Positions 27,823 through 36,843 of a DNA stretch of 64,000 nucleotides are shown in pieces. Both the position numbers and the translations under genes were made by a program. Numbering within the stretch: position 1 is the first letter of the stretch; the number at the start of each line of letters is the position of its first letter. The notes beneath the pieces are model-generated. The model made no database searches. It saw only the letters and a program-made list of their open reading frames with translations, and had not been told where the DNA came from. This DNA is from Microbacterium candidum (lineage in GTDB: Bacteria > Actinomycetota > Actinomycetes > Actinomycetales > Microbacteriaceae): contig NZ_JASXSZ010000004.1 of NCBI RefSeq assembly GCF_030315975.1, positions 124,001-188,000 of the forward strand, written 5' to 3'.

Positions 27823-29111
27823 CCGTCGCAGAGGCGCAGACCGCCGAGGACGGCACGATCCATCTCGCCGTCGTCAAGGTCCGCAAGTTCAAGGCGCCGA
27901 TCACGCTGCTCGTGATCATCGCCCTGCTCGGCATCCTGTTCCTGGCACGGCCGGCGGTCGGCGAGACCGTCTACCGGCTCGCGGAGCCGGGCGCGGCGAT
28001 CAAGCTCGACGTCTTCACGGTGCCGGCTCAGCCTGCGATCTGGATCTCATGGGTGCTCGCCGCGCTCCTCGGCATCTGGTCGCTGGTGCTCGCCGTCAAC
28101 TACCGGCGGACGCCGCTGTGGCTGTCGATCGTGTACTCGCTGTTGGCGATGTTCGCCTTCCTGACCTGGTCCGGGGCGGGCTCACCCGCGGCCGTGCCGG
28201 TCATCGGGCTGCTGGGCGGCTCGCTGTCGCTGGCGGTTCCGCTCATCTTCGGTGCGCTCGGCGGGGTGATCGGCGAGCGCGGCGGCGTCGTGAACGTCGC
28301 GATCGAGGGTCAGTTCCTCCTGGGCGCGTTCACCGGCGCGATCCTCGGCAGCGTCACCAAGAACCCGTATGTGGGGCTCGTCGGCGCCATGATCGGCGGC
28401 GTGCTCGTCGCCTCGGTGCTCGCCGTGTTCGCGATCAAGTACATCGTCGAGCAGGTCATCGTCGGCGTCGTCCTCAACGTCCTCGTATCGGGCCTCACGG
28501 GCTTCCTCTACACGGCCGTGCTCGCCAACGACGCAGGGACGCTGAACTCCCCGGCGACGTTCAAGCCGTTCGCGATCCCGCTCCTGTCGGAGATCCCGGT
28601 CATCGGGCCGGTGCTGTTCAAGCAGACGTTCCTCGTGTACCTCATGTACGTCGTGGTCGCCGTCGTCACGTGGGGGCTCTACCGCACGCGCTGGGGCCTG
28701 CGCCTGCGCGCCGTCGGCGAGCACCCGCAGGCGGCCGACACGGTCGGCATCAAGGTGAACCCGACGCGGTTCTGGAACGTGCTGCTGGCCGGCGCCATCG
28801 CGGGCATCGGCGGCGCGTACTTCACGCTCGTGTCCGTGCCGAACTTCACCAAGGACATGACCGCCGGACTCGGCTTCATCGCCCTGGCCGCCGTCATCTT
28901 CGGCGGCTGGGATCCGATCCGGGCGACGCTCGCGGCGCTCCTGTTCGGCTTCGCGCAGAACCTGCAGAACCTGCTCAACGTGCTGGGGACCCCCATCCCG
29001 AGCGAGTTCATGCTGATGCTGCCGTATATCGTGACGATCCTCGCCGTGGTCGGGTTCGCCGGCCAGATCCGCGCACCTGCGGCGGACGGCAAGCCATACA
29101 TCAAGGGATGA
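27819..29111 (+). CDS. Nucleoside ABC transporter permease, second subunit
   Basis: A 430-residue partner permease (NupC/YufQ-like) with 8-10 membrane segments. It includes RGGVVNVAIEGQFLLGAF, the loop LRLRAVGEHPQAADTVGIKV that mirrors the first permease, and AAVIFGGWDPIRATLAALLFG. The heterodimer with the preceding protein forms the nucleoside channel. It overlaps cdd by four bases, which couples uptake directly to salvage enzymes. Confidence 0.93.
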   Translation: MTVAEAQTAEDGTIHLAVVKVRKFKAPITLLVIIALLGILFLARPAVGETVYRLAEPGAAIKLDVFTVPAQPAIWISWVLAALLGIWSLVLAVNYRRTPLWLSIVYSLLAMFAFLTWSGAGSPAAVPVIGLLGGSLSLAVPLIFGALGGVIGERGGVVNVAIEGQFLLGAFTGAILGSVTKNPYVGLVGAMIGGVLVASVLAVFAIKYIVEQVIVGVVLNVLVSGLTGFLYTAVLANDAGTLNSPATFKPFAIPLLSEIPVIGPVLFKQTFLVYLMYVVVAVVTWGLYRTRWGLRLRAVGEHPQAADTVGIKVNPTRFWNVLLAGAIAGIGGAYFTLVSVPNFTKDMTAGLGFIALAAVIFGGWDPIRATLAALLFGFAQNLQNLLNVLGTPIPSEFMLMLPYIVTILAVVGFAGQIRAPAADGKPYIKG

Positions 29112-29515
29112 CTGTGACCGACATCGACTGGGACGAGCTCCGCGCCGCGGCGACCGAGGCCATGAACCACGCGTACGCACCGTACTCGCGGTACAAGGTC
29201 GGAGCGGCTGCGCTCGTGACCGACGGGCGCATCGTGACCGGGTGCAATGTCGAGAACGCGTCGTACGGCGTGGGCCTGTGCGCGGAGTGCGGGCTCGTGA
29301 GCGAGCTGCAGCGCTCGGGCGGCGGCGGTCTCGTTGCGTTCGTGTGCGTCAACGGACACGGCGACACGATCATGCCGTGCGGCCGCTGCCGTCAGCTGCT
29401 GAACGAGTTCGCGATGCCCGGGATGCTGCTGGAGACCGTGTCCGGCATCCGCACGATCGACGAGGTGCTGCCCGACGCGTTCGGACCGCGCGACCTCGAG
29501 GAGGCCGGCCGATGA
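29108..29515 (+). CDS. cdd: Cytidine deaminase
   Basis: Deaminates cytidine and deoxycytidine to uridine and deoxyuridine. The 135-residue size and cysteines match the small tetrameric class with three Cys zinc ligands: Cys58 in LCAEC with catalytic Glu60, and Cys91 and Cys94 in PCGRCRQ. The nucleoside-binding N-V-E-N (in GCNVENASYG) is present. It lies between the transporter and deoA with four-base overlaps on both sides. Confidence 0.97.
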   Translation: MTVTDIDWDELRAAATEAMNHAYAPYSRYKVGAAALVTDGRIVTGCNVENASYGVGLCAECGLVSELQRSGGGGLVAFVCVNGHGDTIMPCGRCRQLLNEFAMPGMLLETVSGIRTIDEVLPDAFGPRDLEEAGR

Positions 29516-30807
29516 GCGTGGAGCCGTTCGACGCGGTCGACGTCATCCGTGCGAAGCGCGACGGCGGTGCGGTGCCCGAGGACGCCCTGCGCTGGATAGT
29601 CGACGCATTCACGCGTGGCTACGTGACCGACCCGCAGATGGCCGCCTTCGCGATGGCGGTGTTCCTGCGCGGCATGACGCGCGACGAGATCCGCGTCCTG
29701 ACGGACGCGATGATCGCGTCGGGAGAGCGGATGAGCTTCGCCGACCTCGGCAAGCCGACGGCGGACAAGCACTCCACCGGCGGCGTCGGCGACAAGATCA
29801 CGCTGCCCCTCGCGCCCCTCGTCGCGTGCTTCGGCGTCGCCGTGCCGCAGCTGAGCGGCCGCGGTCTCGGGCACACCGGCGGCACCCTCGACAAGCTCGA
29901 GTCGATCCCGGGATGGCGGGCATCCCTCACCAACGAGGAGATGTTCGCGCAGCTGCGCGACCTCGGCCCGGTCATCTGCGCCGCCGGCACCGGCCTCGCG
30001 CCCGCCGACAAGAAGCTGTACGCGCTCCGCGACGTCACGGGCACCGTCGAGGCGATCCCGCTCATCGCGTCCAGCATCATGTCGAAGAAGATCGCCGAGG
30101 GCACGAGCGCGCTCGTGCTGGACGTGAAGTTCGGCTCCGGTGCGTTCATGCAGGACATCGACCGCGCCCGGGAGCTCGCCCGCACGATGGTCGAGCTGGG
30201 CACCGACTCGGGGGTGGCGACCACCGCGCTCCTCACCGACATGAACACGCCCCTCGGCCTCACGATCGGCAACGCGAACGAGGTGCGCGAGTCTGTCGAG
30301 GTGCTGGCCGGCGGCGGACCCGCGGACGTCGTGGAGCTGACGGTCGCGCTCGCGCGCGAGATGCTCGCGCTCGCAGGTCAGCCGGACGCCGACGTCGAGT
30401 CGGCGCTGCGGGACGGGCGGGCGATGGATGCGTGGCGCACGATGATCCGCGCACAGGACGGCGACCCGGATGCGGCGCTGCCCGTCGCGCGCGAGACCCA
30501 CGTCGTGACCGCGCCTGCGTCGGGCGTCGTGACCCGGATGGAGGCGCTTCCGTTCGGCATCGCCGCCTGGCGCCTGGGTGCCGGCCGTGCCCGCGCTCAG
30601 GATCCCGTCGTGCACGCCGCGGGCATCGATCTTCATGTCAAGCCTGGCGACACCGTCGTCGCAGGACAGCCCGTGTTCACCTTGCTCGCCGATGATGGAG
30701 CGCGCTTCGATCGCGCCCTCGAGGCGCTGGAGGACGCATGGGAGGTGGGGCCGGAGGCATCCTTCGTCGTCCCCGGCTCCCTCGTCCGCGAACGCATCAC
30801 AGCCTGA
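29512..30807 (+). CDS. deoA: Thymidine (pyrimidine-nucleoside) phosphorylase
   Basis: Cleaves thymidine or deoxyuridine with phosphate to base and deoxyribose 1-phosphate. The 431-residue protein has the three-part NP-II fold: an alpha domain (FLRGMTRDE), the phosphate site KHSTGGVGDK, LSGRGLGHTGGTLDKLESIPG, and SSIMSKKIAEG, then a C-terminal barrel-sandwich domain (LHVKPGDTVVAGQPVFTL). It receives the uridine-type products of Cdd. Both thymidine- and uridine-specific enzymes share these motifs, so specificity is inferred. Confidence 0.95.
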   Translation: MSVEPFDAVDVIRAKRDGGAVPEDALRWIVDAFTRGYVTDPQMAAFAMAVFLRGMTRDEIRVLTDAMIASGERMSFADLGKPTADKHSTGGVGDKITLPLAPLVACFGVAVPQLSGRGLGHTGGTLDKLESIPGWRASLTNEEMFAQLRDLGPVICAAGTGLAPADKKLYALRDVTGTVEAIPLIASSIMSKKIAEGTSALVLDVKFGSGAFMQDIDRARELARTMVELGTDSGVATTALLTDMNTPLGLTIGNANEVRESVEVLAGGGPADVVELTVALAREMLALAGQPDADVESALRDGRAMDAWRTMIRAQDGDPDAALPVARETHVVTAPASGVVTRMEALPFGIAAWRLGAGRARAQDPVVHAAGIDLHVKPGDTVVAGQPVFTLLADDGARFDRALEALEDAWEVGPEASFVVPGSLVRERITA

Positions 30808-30838
30808 CGTCCTGTCCTGAGGTACACCCGGAGGAACC

Positions 30839-31954
30839 ATGCCCATCGATCAGAACGCCGACGCCCTCGTCGACGGGGTCTCGCTGCGAAGCCTGCCGAA
30901 GGTCTCGCTGCACGACCACCTCGACGGCGCGCTGCGCCCGCAGACGATCATCGAGCTCGCCGACGAGGCGGGCGTCGAGGTGCCCGAGTCCGACGCCGCC
31001 GCCCTCGGCGACTGGTTCGCCGACAAGAGCGACTCTGGATCGCTCGTCGAGTACCTGAAGACGTTCGATCTCACCACGGCCGTCATGCAGACGCCGGAGG
31101 CGCTGACGCGCGTCGCCCGTGAATTCGTCGAAGACCTCGCCGCCGACGGCGTGATCTACGGCGAGGTGCGCTGGGCGCCCGAGCAGCACCTGAACGGCGG
31201 GCTCAGTCTCGAAGCCGCCGTCGAAGCCGTGCAGCAGGGCATCGAGGAGGGGGAGGACGCCGCGGAGTCCCGCGGGCACGACATCCGGGTCGGGCAGCTC
31301 ATCTCCGCCATGCGTCACACCGACCGGTCGCTGGAGATCGCCGAGCTCGCAGTCGCGTTCCGCGGGCGCGGCGCGGTCGGGTTCGACATCGCGGGCCCGG
31401 AGGACGGATTCCCGCCCTCGCGCCACCGCCCGGCGTTCGAGTACCTGGCATCCCAGTTCTTCCCCGTGACGATCCACGCGGGTGAGGCCGCCGGACTCGA
31501 CTCCATCCGTTCGGCCCTCATCGACGGGCGCGCGCTGCGTCTCGGCCACGGCGTCCGCATCGCGGAGGACCTCGAGGTCGTCTCGCGCGCCGGCGAAGAG
31601 GTGCTCGTGCAGTTCGGCGACCTCGCACGCTGGGTGCGCGACCGGGAGATCCCGCTCGAGCTCTCGCCGTCGTCGAACCTGCAGACCGGCGCGATCGAGC
31701 GCTGGGGCACCGAGATGGGCGACCACCCGTTCGACCTGCTGTACCAGCTGGGTTTCGCTGTCACGGTGAACGTCGACAACCGCACGATGAGCCGCACGTC
31801 GCTCACGCGCGAGCTCGCACTTCTGGTGGAGACGTTCGACTACGACCTCGACGACCTCGAGGTCTTCCAGCTGAATGCCGCCGCAGGTTCGTTCCTCCCC
31901 GTCGAGGAGCGTGAGGAGCTCATCGACCTCATCACCGACGGCTTCGACTCGTAG
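30839..31954 (+). CDS. add: Adenosine deaminase
   Basis: Converts adenosine and deoxyadenosine to the inosine forms; together with the purine nucleoside phosphorylase at 43 kb this completes purine salvage. The 371-residue TIM-barrel enzyme shows the metal ligands His25 and His27 (SLHDHLDGALRP), the catalytic HAGEAAG, LGHGVRI, and a VNVDNRTMS segment in place of the usual TDDP; VDN retains the metal Asp. GGAGG lies 5 nt before the ATG. It follows deoA by 31 nt and is probably the end of the nucleoside operon. Confidence 0.93.
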   Translation: MPIDQNADALVDGVSLRSLPKVSLHDHLDGALRPQTIIELADEAGVEVPESDAAALGDWFADKSDSGSLVEYLKTFDLTTAVMQTPEALTRVAREFVEDLAADGVIYGEVRWAPEQHLNGGLSLEAAVEAVQQGIEEGEDAAESRGHDIRVGQLISAMRHTDRSLEIAELAVAFRGRGAVGFDIAGPEDGFPPSRHRPAFEYLASQFFPVTIHAGEAAGLDSIRSALIDGRALRLGHGVRIAEDLEVVSRAGEEVLVQFGDLARWVRDREIPLELSPSSNLQTGAIERWGTEMGDHPFDLLYQLGFAVTVNVDNRTMSRTSLTRELALLVETFDYDLDDLEVFQLNAAAGSFLPVEEREELIDLITDGFDS

Positions 31955-31972
31955 TTGTTCTTGGTCCGCCGT

Positions 31973-32054
31973 GCAGAACTCCACGGATCCGGCGTAGTCG
32001 AGGCCACTCGACTACTTCCTCGGCTTCCCACCGCGTGATTCGGTGGAGTTCTGC
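31973..32054. repeat. 82-nt inverted repeat between convergent genes
   Basis: Outer arms GCAGAACTCCAC (31973-31984) and GTGGAGTTCTGC (32043-32054) are perfect complements. The core is a perfect 9-bp hairpin, GTAGTCGAG-GCCA-CTCGACTAC (31994-32015). The right arm carries about 12 extra bases relative to the left. It lies between add (+) and the TauE/SafE gene (-), the same setting as the palindrome at 3946-4028. Confidence 0.8.
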
Positions 32055-32091
32055 GCCGGCGCGCGGCGAGCTCGGAGGGAAGCGACGGACC

Positions 32092-32814
32092 TCAGGCGAA
32101 CAGGGCGAGGATGCCGCGCACCAGCACGACTGTCGCTCCCGCCCACGCGAGCACGAGCATCGCGATGCGGGCGATCCGCGGGGACACGTTCCGCACCAGG
32201 ACCGTGCCGATCGCGATGCCCGCGATCGTGGCGATGACGAGCAGCCCCACATCGTTCGTCGGGGCGGTCGGCAGCCCGCGCAGCGCGACCGCCACGAGGT
32301 CGTACGCGACGAAGATCACCTGCGCGCTGGCGGCGAAGCTGCGCTGCGGCCACCGGTCGCCCACAGCGTAGGCGGCCAGCGGCGGTCCGGACAGCCCGCT
32401 CGCGACGTTCATGAAGCCGCCCGCGGCCCCCGCGACGACGGCTCCGGTCCGCCCGGTCAGGGATGCGGACAGCGCGCGGATGCGTCCGGCGACGAGCGCG
32501 AAGTAGGCCATCGCGGCGATCAGGAGGAACAGCGCCGCGTCAGGGAGCAGCTTCACGACGAGGGCTCCGAGCGGCGCCGCGAGGATGCCGGGCCAGATGA
32601 GCCACCACGCGCGCCGCCAGTCGACGTGCCGCCACACGAGCGGGATGGCGGTGAGCGAGGCGACGAGGGCGAGGAGGACCGCGATCGTCACGCCCTCGAC
32701 CGGCCCGTACAAGAGCACGATCGGCCCGACGAGCACCAGCACGAAGCCGAGCCCCGTGATGCGCTGGATCACCGCGGCGACGAAGGCGGCGATTCCGGCG
32801 AGGACGAGGGTCAC
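32092..32814 (-). CDS. TauE/SafE family sulfite/anion exporter-like permease
   Basis: A 240-residue protein with about eight membrane segments. It shows the TauE/SafE pattern: an ITGLGFVLVLVGPIVLLYGP block in the first half and a GFMNVASGLSGPPLAAYA block in the second, the family's repeated half-domains. Members move sulfite, sulfonates or other organic anions; the substrate here is unknown. The GTG at 32814 is chosen because a TACGAT hexamer ends 6 nt upstream. An upstream in-frame GTG would add 22 poorly hydrophobic residues. Confidence 0.85.
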   Translation of the reverse strand: MTLVLAGIAAFVAAVIQRITGLGFVLVLVGPIVLLYGPVEGVTIAVLLALVASLTAIPLVWRHVDWRRAWWLIWPGILAAPLGALVVKLLPDAALFLLIAAMAYFALVAGRIRALSASLTGRTGAVVAGAAGGFMNVASGLSGPPLAAYAVGDRWPQRSFAASAQVIFVAYDLVAVALRGLPTAPTNDVGLLVIATIAGIAIGTVLVRNVSPRIARIAMLVLAWAGATVVLVRGILALFA

Positions 32815-32820
32815 CAGGCG

Positions 32821-32826
32821 ATCGTA
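32821..32826 (-). promoter_or_regulatory. -10 TACGAT of the TauE/SafE gene, leaderless type
   Basis: TACGAT on the minus strand ends 6 nt before the GTG at 32814. Confidence 0.5.
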
Positions 32827-32906
32827 GTCACTTCCGAGGGCGCATTCGATTCGGACGAGCGCACCCTCGCGGGAAGTCACGGCGCGGGTGGAGGCCGGTG
32901 CAGGCG

Positions 32907-33491
32907 TCAGCCGTGCGCGAGGCGCTCCGCGAGTCCGCGGCGGACGGCCGGCCACTCGCCCGCGATGATCGAGAACACGACGGTGTCGCGGATGATGCCG
33001 TCCGGTCCGATCCGGTGGTTGCGCAGCACGCCGTCCTGCTTGGCACCGAGCCGTGCGATCGCCTCGCGGGACTGGCGGTTGTGGAAGTGCGTCATGAACT
33101 CCACGGCGATCGCGTCGCACGCCTCGAACGCGTGGGTGAGCATCAGGAGCTTGGCCGCGGTGTTCACCTCGGTGCGGTGCGCGGCGGGACCGAGCCACGT
33201 GTAGCCGATCTCGACGTGCCGGTTCGGCTGGTCGATGTTGCAGTAGGTCGACTCGCCGACCACCTCGCCCGTCTTCAGCCGCCGGATGGCGAACGGGTTC
33301 ATGTGTCCCGCATCCCGCCAGGCGAGGCGCTTCGCGATGTCGTCGCCGACGCGGTCCGGAGTCGGCACCGACGTGTACCACGCGTGCTCGAGCCCGACGC
33401 AGGCGCGCTCCAGGTCGGCTCGGTGGCTGTCGTCGAGCGGCTCGAGGCGGACGAAGGCGTTCTCGAGGATGACGGGCGTCGCGAAGTCCAC
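32907..33491 (-). CDS. GNAT family N-acetyltransferase (RimJ/RimL-like)
   Basis: A 194-residue acetyltransferase of the RimL-like Acetyltransf_3 group. Landmarks are FVRLEPLDDSHRADLERAC at the N-terminus, HVEIGYTWLGPAAHRTEVN at the acetyl-CoA site, and FHNRQSREAIARLGAKQDGVLRNHR near the C-terminus. That ending is characteristic of this subgroup. It stands alone between mtlD and the TauE/SafE gene, with its own -10-like TAGGCT 6 nt before the GTG start. Substrate unknown. Confidence 0.88.
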   Translation of the reverse strand: MDFATPVILENAFVRLEPLDDSHRADLERACVGLEHAWYTSVPTPDRVGDDIAKRLAWRDAGHMNPFAIRRLKTGEVVGESTYCNIDQPNRHVEIGYTWLGPAAHRTEVNTAAKLLMLTHAFEACDAIAVEFMTHFHNRQSREAIARLGAKQDGVLRNHRIGPDGIIRDTVVFSIIAGEWPAVRRGLAERLAHG

Positions 33492-33497
33492 CGCACC

Positions 33498-33503
33498 AGC
33501 CTA
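33498..33503 (-). promoter_or_regulatory. -10 TAGGCT of the GNAT gene, leaderless type
   Basis: TAGGCT on the minus strand ends 6 nt before the GTG at 33491. Confidence 0.55.
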
Positions 33504-33511
33504 GAACCAGG

Positions 33512-34660
33512 TCACATCGAAGACTGGCGCTCCACGACGGCAGCGCGGACCTGGTCGAAGAGCGGGTGTGCGGCGTCGAGACCCGTGACGGTGCGGGTGA
33601 AGGCGTCGCCATTCAGCTCTCGCAGCAGTCGCTGCAGCTCGACCGCCTGTTCGTCGTCAGAGTCCTCGAAGGCGAGCGCCGCACCCATGGCCGCGACGAG
33701 GGCGTCGACGGGGAGCCCGCGCTCCGCCGCGACGGAGGCGGGCCCGACGAACCGCTCGTGTCGGGAGAGCTTCCGGAGAGGCTGACGCCCGACCCGCTCG
33801 ACCGTATCGGGGAGAGCGCGGTTCCTGAAGCGACGCAGGATCGTGGCCCGGTAGTCGGCGAGCTCGGCCGGCGGGAGCCCGTGCACGGACTCGAGCACGG
33901 CCGATGTCTCGACGAGGGCCGCCTCGACCTTCGCCGCGATCTCGGGGTCGGAGATCGCCTCGGCGATCGTGGCCCGGCCTGCCTGCGCGCCGAAATACGC
34001 CGTCGCGGCGTGCCCGGTGTTGACGGTGAAGAGCTTCCGCTCGATGTACGGCGCGAGGTCCGGGACGAAATGCGCGCCGGGGATGTGCGGCGGCGCATCG
34101 CCGAACGGCGGACGCTCGATCGCCCACTCGAAGAACGCCTCGACCGTGACGTCGACACCGCCCTCGGCCGGCTGCGCCGGCACGATGCGATCGACCGCCG
34201 TGTTCGCGAACACGGCTCTCGTCGCCAACTCCACCCACTCGTCGCCGGCGACGGCGGCCATCTCCTCGCGCAGCAGGTCGGTGGCGTTGATCGCGTTCTC
34301 GCACGCCATGATCTGGAGAGGAGGACGGGATGCGTCGCGGCGACGCAGACCCTCGACCAGCAGCGGAGCGACGAACCGCAGGATCGTCGGCCCCACCGCC
34401 GTCGTCGCGACGTCCGCCGTGGCGACCTCGTCGGCGACGGCATCCGGATCGACCGCGCTGTTGAGCGCTCGGAAGCCGGTGACGACCGTGTCGCCACCGC
34501 CGTCGCCCACCGCGTGGACGGTGTACGAGGCGGCGGCTCCCAGCGCGTCGACGAGGGGTGCGGCGACATCCGAGAACACCACCTCGTACCCGCCCTCGTG
34601 CAGGAGGACCCCGACGAACCCGCGGCCGATGTTCCCCGCGCCGAACTGGACGGCCTTCAT
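33512..34660 (-). CDS. mtlD: Mannitol-1-phosphate 5-dehydrogenase
   Basis: Oxidises mannitol 1-phosphate, delivered by the PTS, to fructose 6-phosphate with NAD. The 382-residue protein starts with the NAD fold [16 protein letters not shown] and has the polyol-dehydrogenase segments [34 protein letters not shown] (with the catalytic Lys and nearby Asn/His), and a C-terminal helical domain. It overlaps mtlF by four bases and is the last gene of the mannitol operon. Confidence 0.95.
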   Translation of the reverse strand: MKAVQFGAGNIGRGFVGVLLHEGGYEVVFSDVAAPLVDALGAAASYTVHAVGDGGGDTVVTGFRALNSAVDPDAVADEVATADVATTAVGPTILRFVAPLLVEGLRRRDASRPPLQIMACENAINATDLLREEMAAVAGDEWVELATRAVFANTAVDRIVPAQPAEGGVDVTVEAFFEWAIERPPFGDAPPHIPGAHFVPDLAPYIERKLFTVNTGHAATAYFGAQAGRATIAEAISDPEIAAKVEAALVETSAVLESVHGLPPAELADYRATILRRFRNRALPDTVERVGRQPLRKLSRHERFVGPASVAAERGLPVDALVAAMGAALAFEDSDDEQAVELQRLLRELNGDAFTRTVTGLDAAHPLFDQVRAAVVERQSSM

Positions 34661-35097
34661 GTCTCGTTCACACTCGCCAGCAGCGCGAACAGGTCGTCCG
34701 CGGTCCCGGCCTGCTTCAGGCGAGCGACGTCGTCGTCGTCCGAGAACAGGATGGCGATGCGGGAGAGGATGTCGAGGTGCTCGTCGCCCTTGCCCGCGAT
34801 GCCGACGACGAACCTGACCGGCTCGCCTCCCCAGTCGATCCCGCCGTCGTAGCGGACGAGCGACAGGGCGGAGGCGAGGATCTCATCCTTCGCCTCGTTC
34901 GTGCCGTGCGGGATCGCCAGTTCGTTTCCCATGTAGGTGGACACGGTGCGCTCGCGGTCCTGCATGGCGTCGTAGTACGCGGCGGTGACGGCGCCGGCAT
35001 CCATGAGGATGCCGGCCGCCTCTCGCATCGCCTCGTCCTGCGTCGCCGTCCCCGTGTGGATGCGCACCCGATCGCGGGTCAGAACGTCGTCGGACAT
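34657..35097 (-). CDS. mtlF: PTS mannitol-specific EIIA component
   Basis: Accepts phosphate from HPr on a His and passes it to the IIB domain of MtlA. The 146-residue protein has the EIIA fructose/mannitol signature [13 protein letters not shown] with the active-site His, and the end-block [20 protein letters not shown]. It lies 12 nt after mtlA and overlaps mtlD. Confidence 0.95.
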   Translation of the reverse strand: MSDDVLTRDRVRIHTGTATQDEAMREAAGILMDAGAVTAAYYDAMQDRERTVSTYMGNELAIPHGTNEAKDEILASALSLVRYDGGIDWGGEPVRFVVGIAGKGDEHLDILSRIAILFSDDDDVARLKQAGTADDLFALLASVNET

Positions 35098-35109
35098 GTG
35101 CTTTCCTTC

Positions 35110-36789
35110 CTAGTCGCCCTCATGGGCGTGCTGCCGGCGGACGAGGTCGACGACCTCGTCGTAGCGCGGCGAGTTCATGAAGTTGTCGACCGAGACGTGG
35201 ATCGCGCCGGGGACCTTGTCCCGCGCCCGGTCGGTGAGCTGGTTCTGCGTGATGACCAGGTCCTCCGAGCCGTCGAGGTTGGCGATCGCCTTGTTCGTGA
35301 CGGTGACGCCTTCGACGCCGGCCTTCTTGACCTTGTTGCGCAGGACGCTGGCGCCCATCGCCGACGAGCCCATTCCGGCGTCGCACGCGAAGACGATGCT
35401 GTCCACCGTCTTGTCCGTGACGACCGTGCCCGCGGCGATCGCGTCCGCGGCCTCTGCGCCGACCGTGCTCAGCTGCTCGCCCTCGGCTGTCGCGTTGGCG
35501 GTGGCGCGCTCGCGGAGCCCGGACAGCGCCGCGGACTGCTTGCCCTTGTTCGCCTCGGTCTGTGCGATCGCGGCGGACAGATCTCCGGCGCCCGCGACCG
35601 CGAGATCGCGCTTGCGGGAGCGCAGCAGGAACAGCGACGACAGGAGGAACGACACCGTGGCCGCCAGGACCACCGACAGCAGCACCACGGAGAGGTTTCC
35701 GACTCCGGCGGGCGCGGCCGCGATGATGACGGCGATGATCGATCCCGGCGCTGCGGGGAACCGCAGACCGCCGCCGAGGATCGCGTTCGTCGCGACTCCG
35801 GTCATGCCGCCGGCGATCACCGACAGGAACAGCATCGGCTTCATCAGCACGTACGGGAAGTAGATCTCGTGGATGCCGCCGAGGAACTGGATGATGATCG
35901 CGCCCGGGGCCGAGGCTTTCGCCGCCCCGACGCCGAAGAACGTGAACGCCAGCAGCACGCCGACGCCGGGGCCGGGGTTCGCCTCGATGAGGAACAGGAT
36001 CGACTTGCCGGCGTGCGCGGCCTGCTGGATCCCGAGCGGCGTGAACACGCCATGGTTGATCGCGTTGTTCAGGAACAGGATCTTCGCCGGCTCCACGATG
36101 ATCGACAGCAGCGGCAGGAGTCCGAGCGTCACGAGCCACTGCACGGCAGCGCCGAGTCCCTCCGCCACGTAGGTGAAGACCGGTCCGAAGGCGAAGAAGC
36201 CCGCGATCGCGAGCAGCATGCCCAGGATGCCGGCGGAGAAGTTGTTCACCAGCATCTCGAAGCCGGGCCTGATCTTGCCGTCCCAGATGCGGTCCATCTG
36301 CTTCGTGATCCACGCGGCCAGGGGCCCCATGACCATCGCGCCGAGGAACATCGGGATCGTCGTGCCCACGATGACGCCCATCGTGGCGATCGTCGCCACG
36401 ACGCCGCCGCGCTCCCCATAGACCATGCGGCCACCGGTGTTCGCGATCAGCAGGGGCAGGAGACACGTGATCATCGAGCCGACGAGGCCCACGTACTGCG
36501 GGAAGGTCGACTTGCCATCGGCGCTCAGCGCGAGCGTGGTCATGGCATGACCCCAACCGACCTCGTTCGCGTTGCCGAAGCCGCCCAGCATGTCGGCGAC
36601 CGGGTGCCACCATCCGAGCCATCCGACGGCGATGAACAGGCTGGTGATGAGGCCCCACGCGATGAAGGCCGCGATGTTCGGCATGATCATGCCGGACAGG
36701 AACGTGCCGAACCGCTGGACTGCGACCTGCGCGCGCTTGGCGCCGCCGGTCTGTGTGGAGGCGGGGGCGGGGGGTGACGTCGTCGTCAT
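35110..36789 (-). CDS. mtlA: PTS mannitol-specific EIICB component
   Basis: The membrane transporter that imports and phosphorylates mannitol. Of 559 residues, about 1-350 form the EIIC domain (GTFLSGMIMPNIAAFIAWGL at the start, the NNAINHGVFTPLG sequence, and a GGIHEIYFPYVLMKP motif). The C-terminal ~95 residues form EIIB with the phosphocysteine loop CDAGMGSSAMGAS. An Ala/Thr-rich linker connects them. No IIA domain is fused; MtlF supplies it. The start at 36789 has GAGAGG upstream and is preferred over an extension ten codons earlier. Confidence 0.95.
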   Translation of the reverse strand: MTTTSPPAPASTQTGGAKRAQVAVQRFGTFLSGMIMPNIAAFIAWGLITSLFIAVGWLGWWHPVADMLGGFGNANEVGWGHAMTTLALSADGKSTFPQYVGLVGSMITCLLPLLIANTGGRMVYGERGGVVATIATMGVIVGTTIPMFLGAMVMGPLAAWITKQMDRIWDGKIRPGFEMLVNNFSAGILGMLLAIAGFFAFGPVFTYVAEGLGAAVQWLVTLGLLPLLSIIVEPAKILFLNNAINHGVFTPLGIQQAAHAGKSILFLIEANPGPGVGVLLAFTFFGVGAAKASAPGAIIIQFLGGIHEIYFPYVLMKPMLFLSVIAGGMTGVATNAILGGGLRFPAAPGSIIAVIIAAAPAGVGNLSVVLLSVVLAATVSFLLSSLFLLRSRKRDLAVAGAGDLSAAIAQTEANKGKQSAALSGLRERATANATAEGEQLSTVGAEAADAIAAGTVVTDKTVDSIVFACDAGMGSSAMGASVLRNKVKKAGVEGVTVTNKAIANLDGSEDLVITQNQLTDRARDKVPGAIHVSVDNFMNSPRYDEVVDLVRRQHAHEGD

Positions 36790-36843
36790 GGGAATTGCCT
36801 CTCTGTTGGTCGCGGCCATCTCGGCAGCGTGGGGTCCTGGCCC

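Noticed and set aside
32878..32880. Upstream GTG as start of the TauE/SafE permease
   Set aside because: It would add 22 charged residues before the first membrane segment and leave the TACGAT hexamer inside the coding region.
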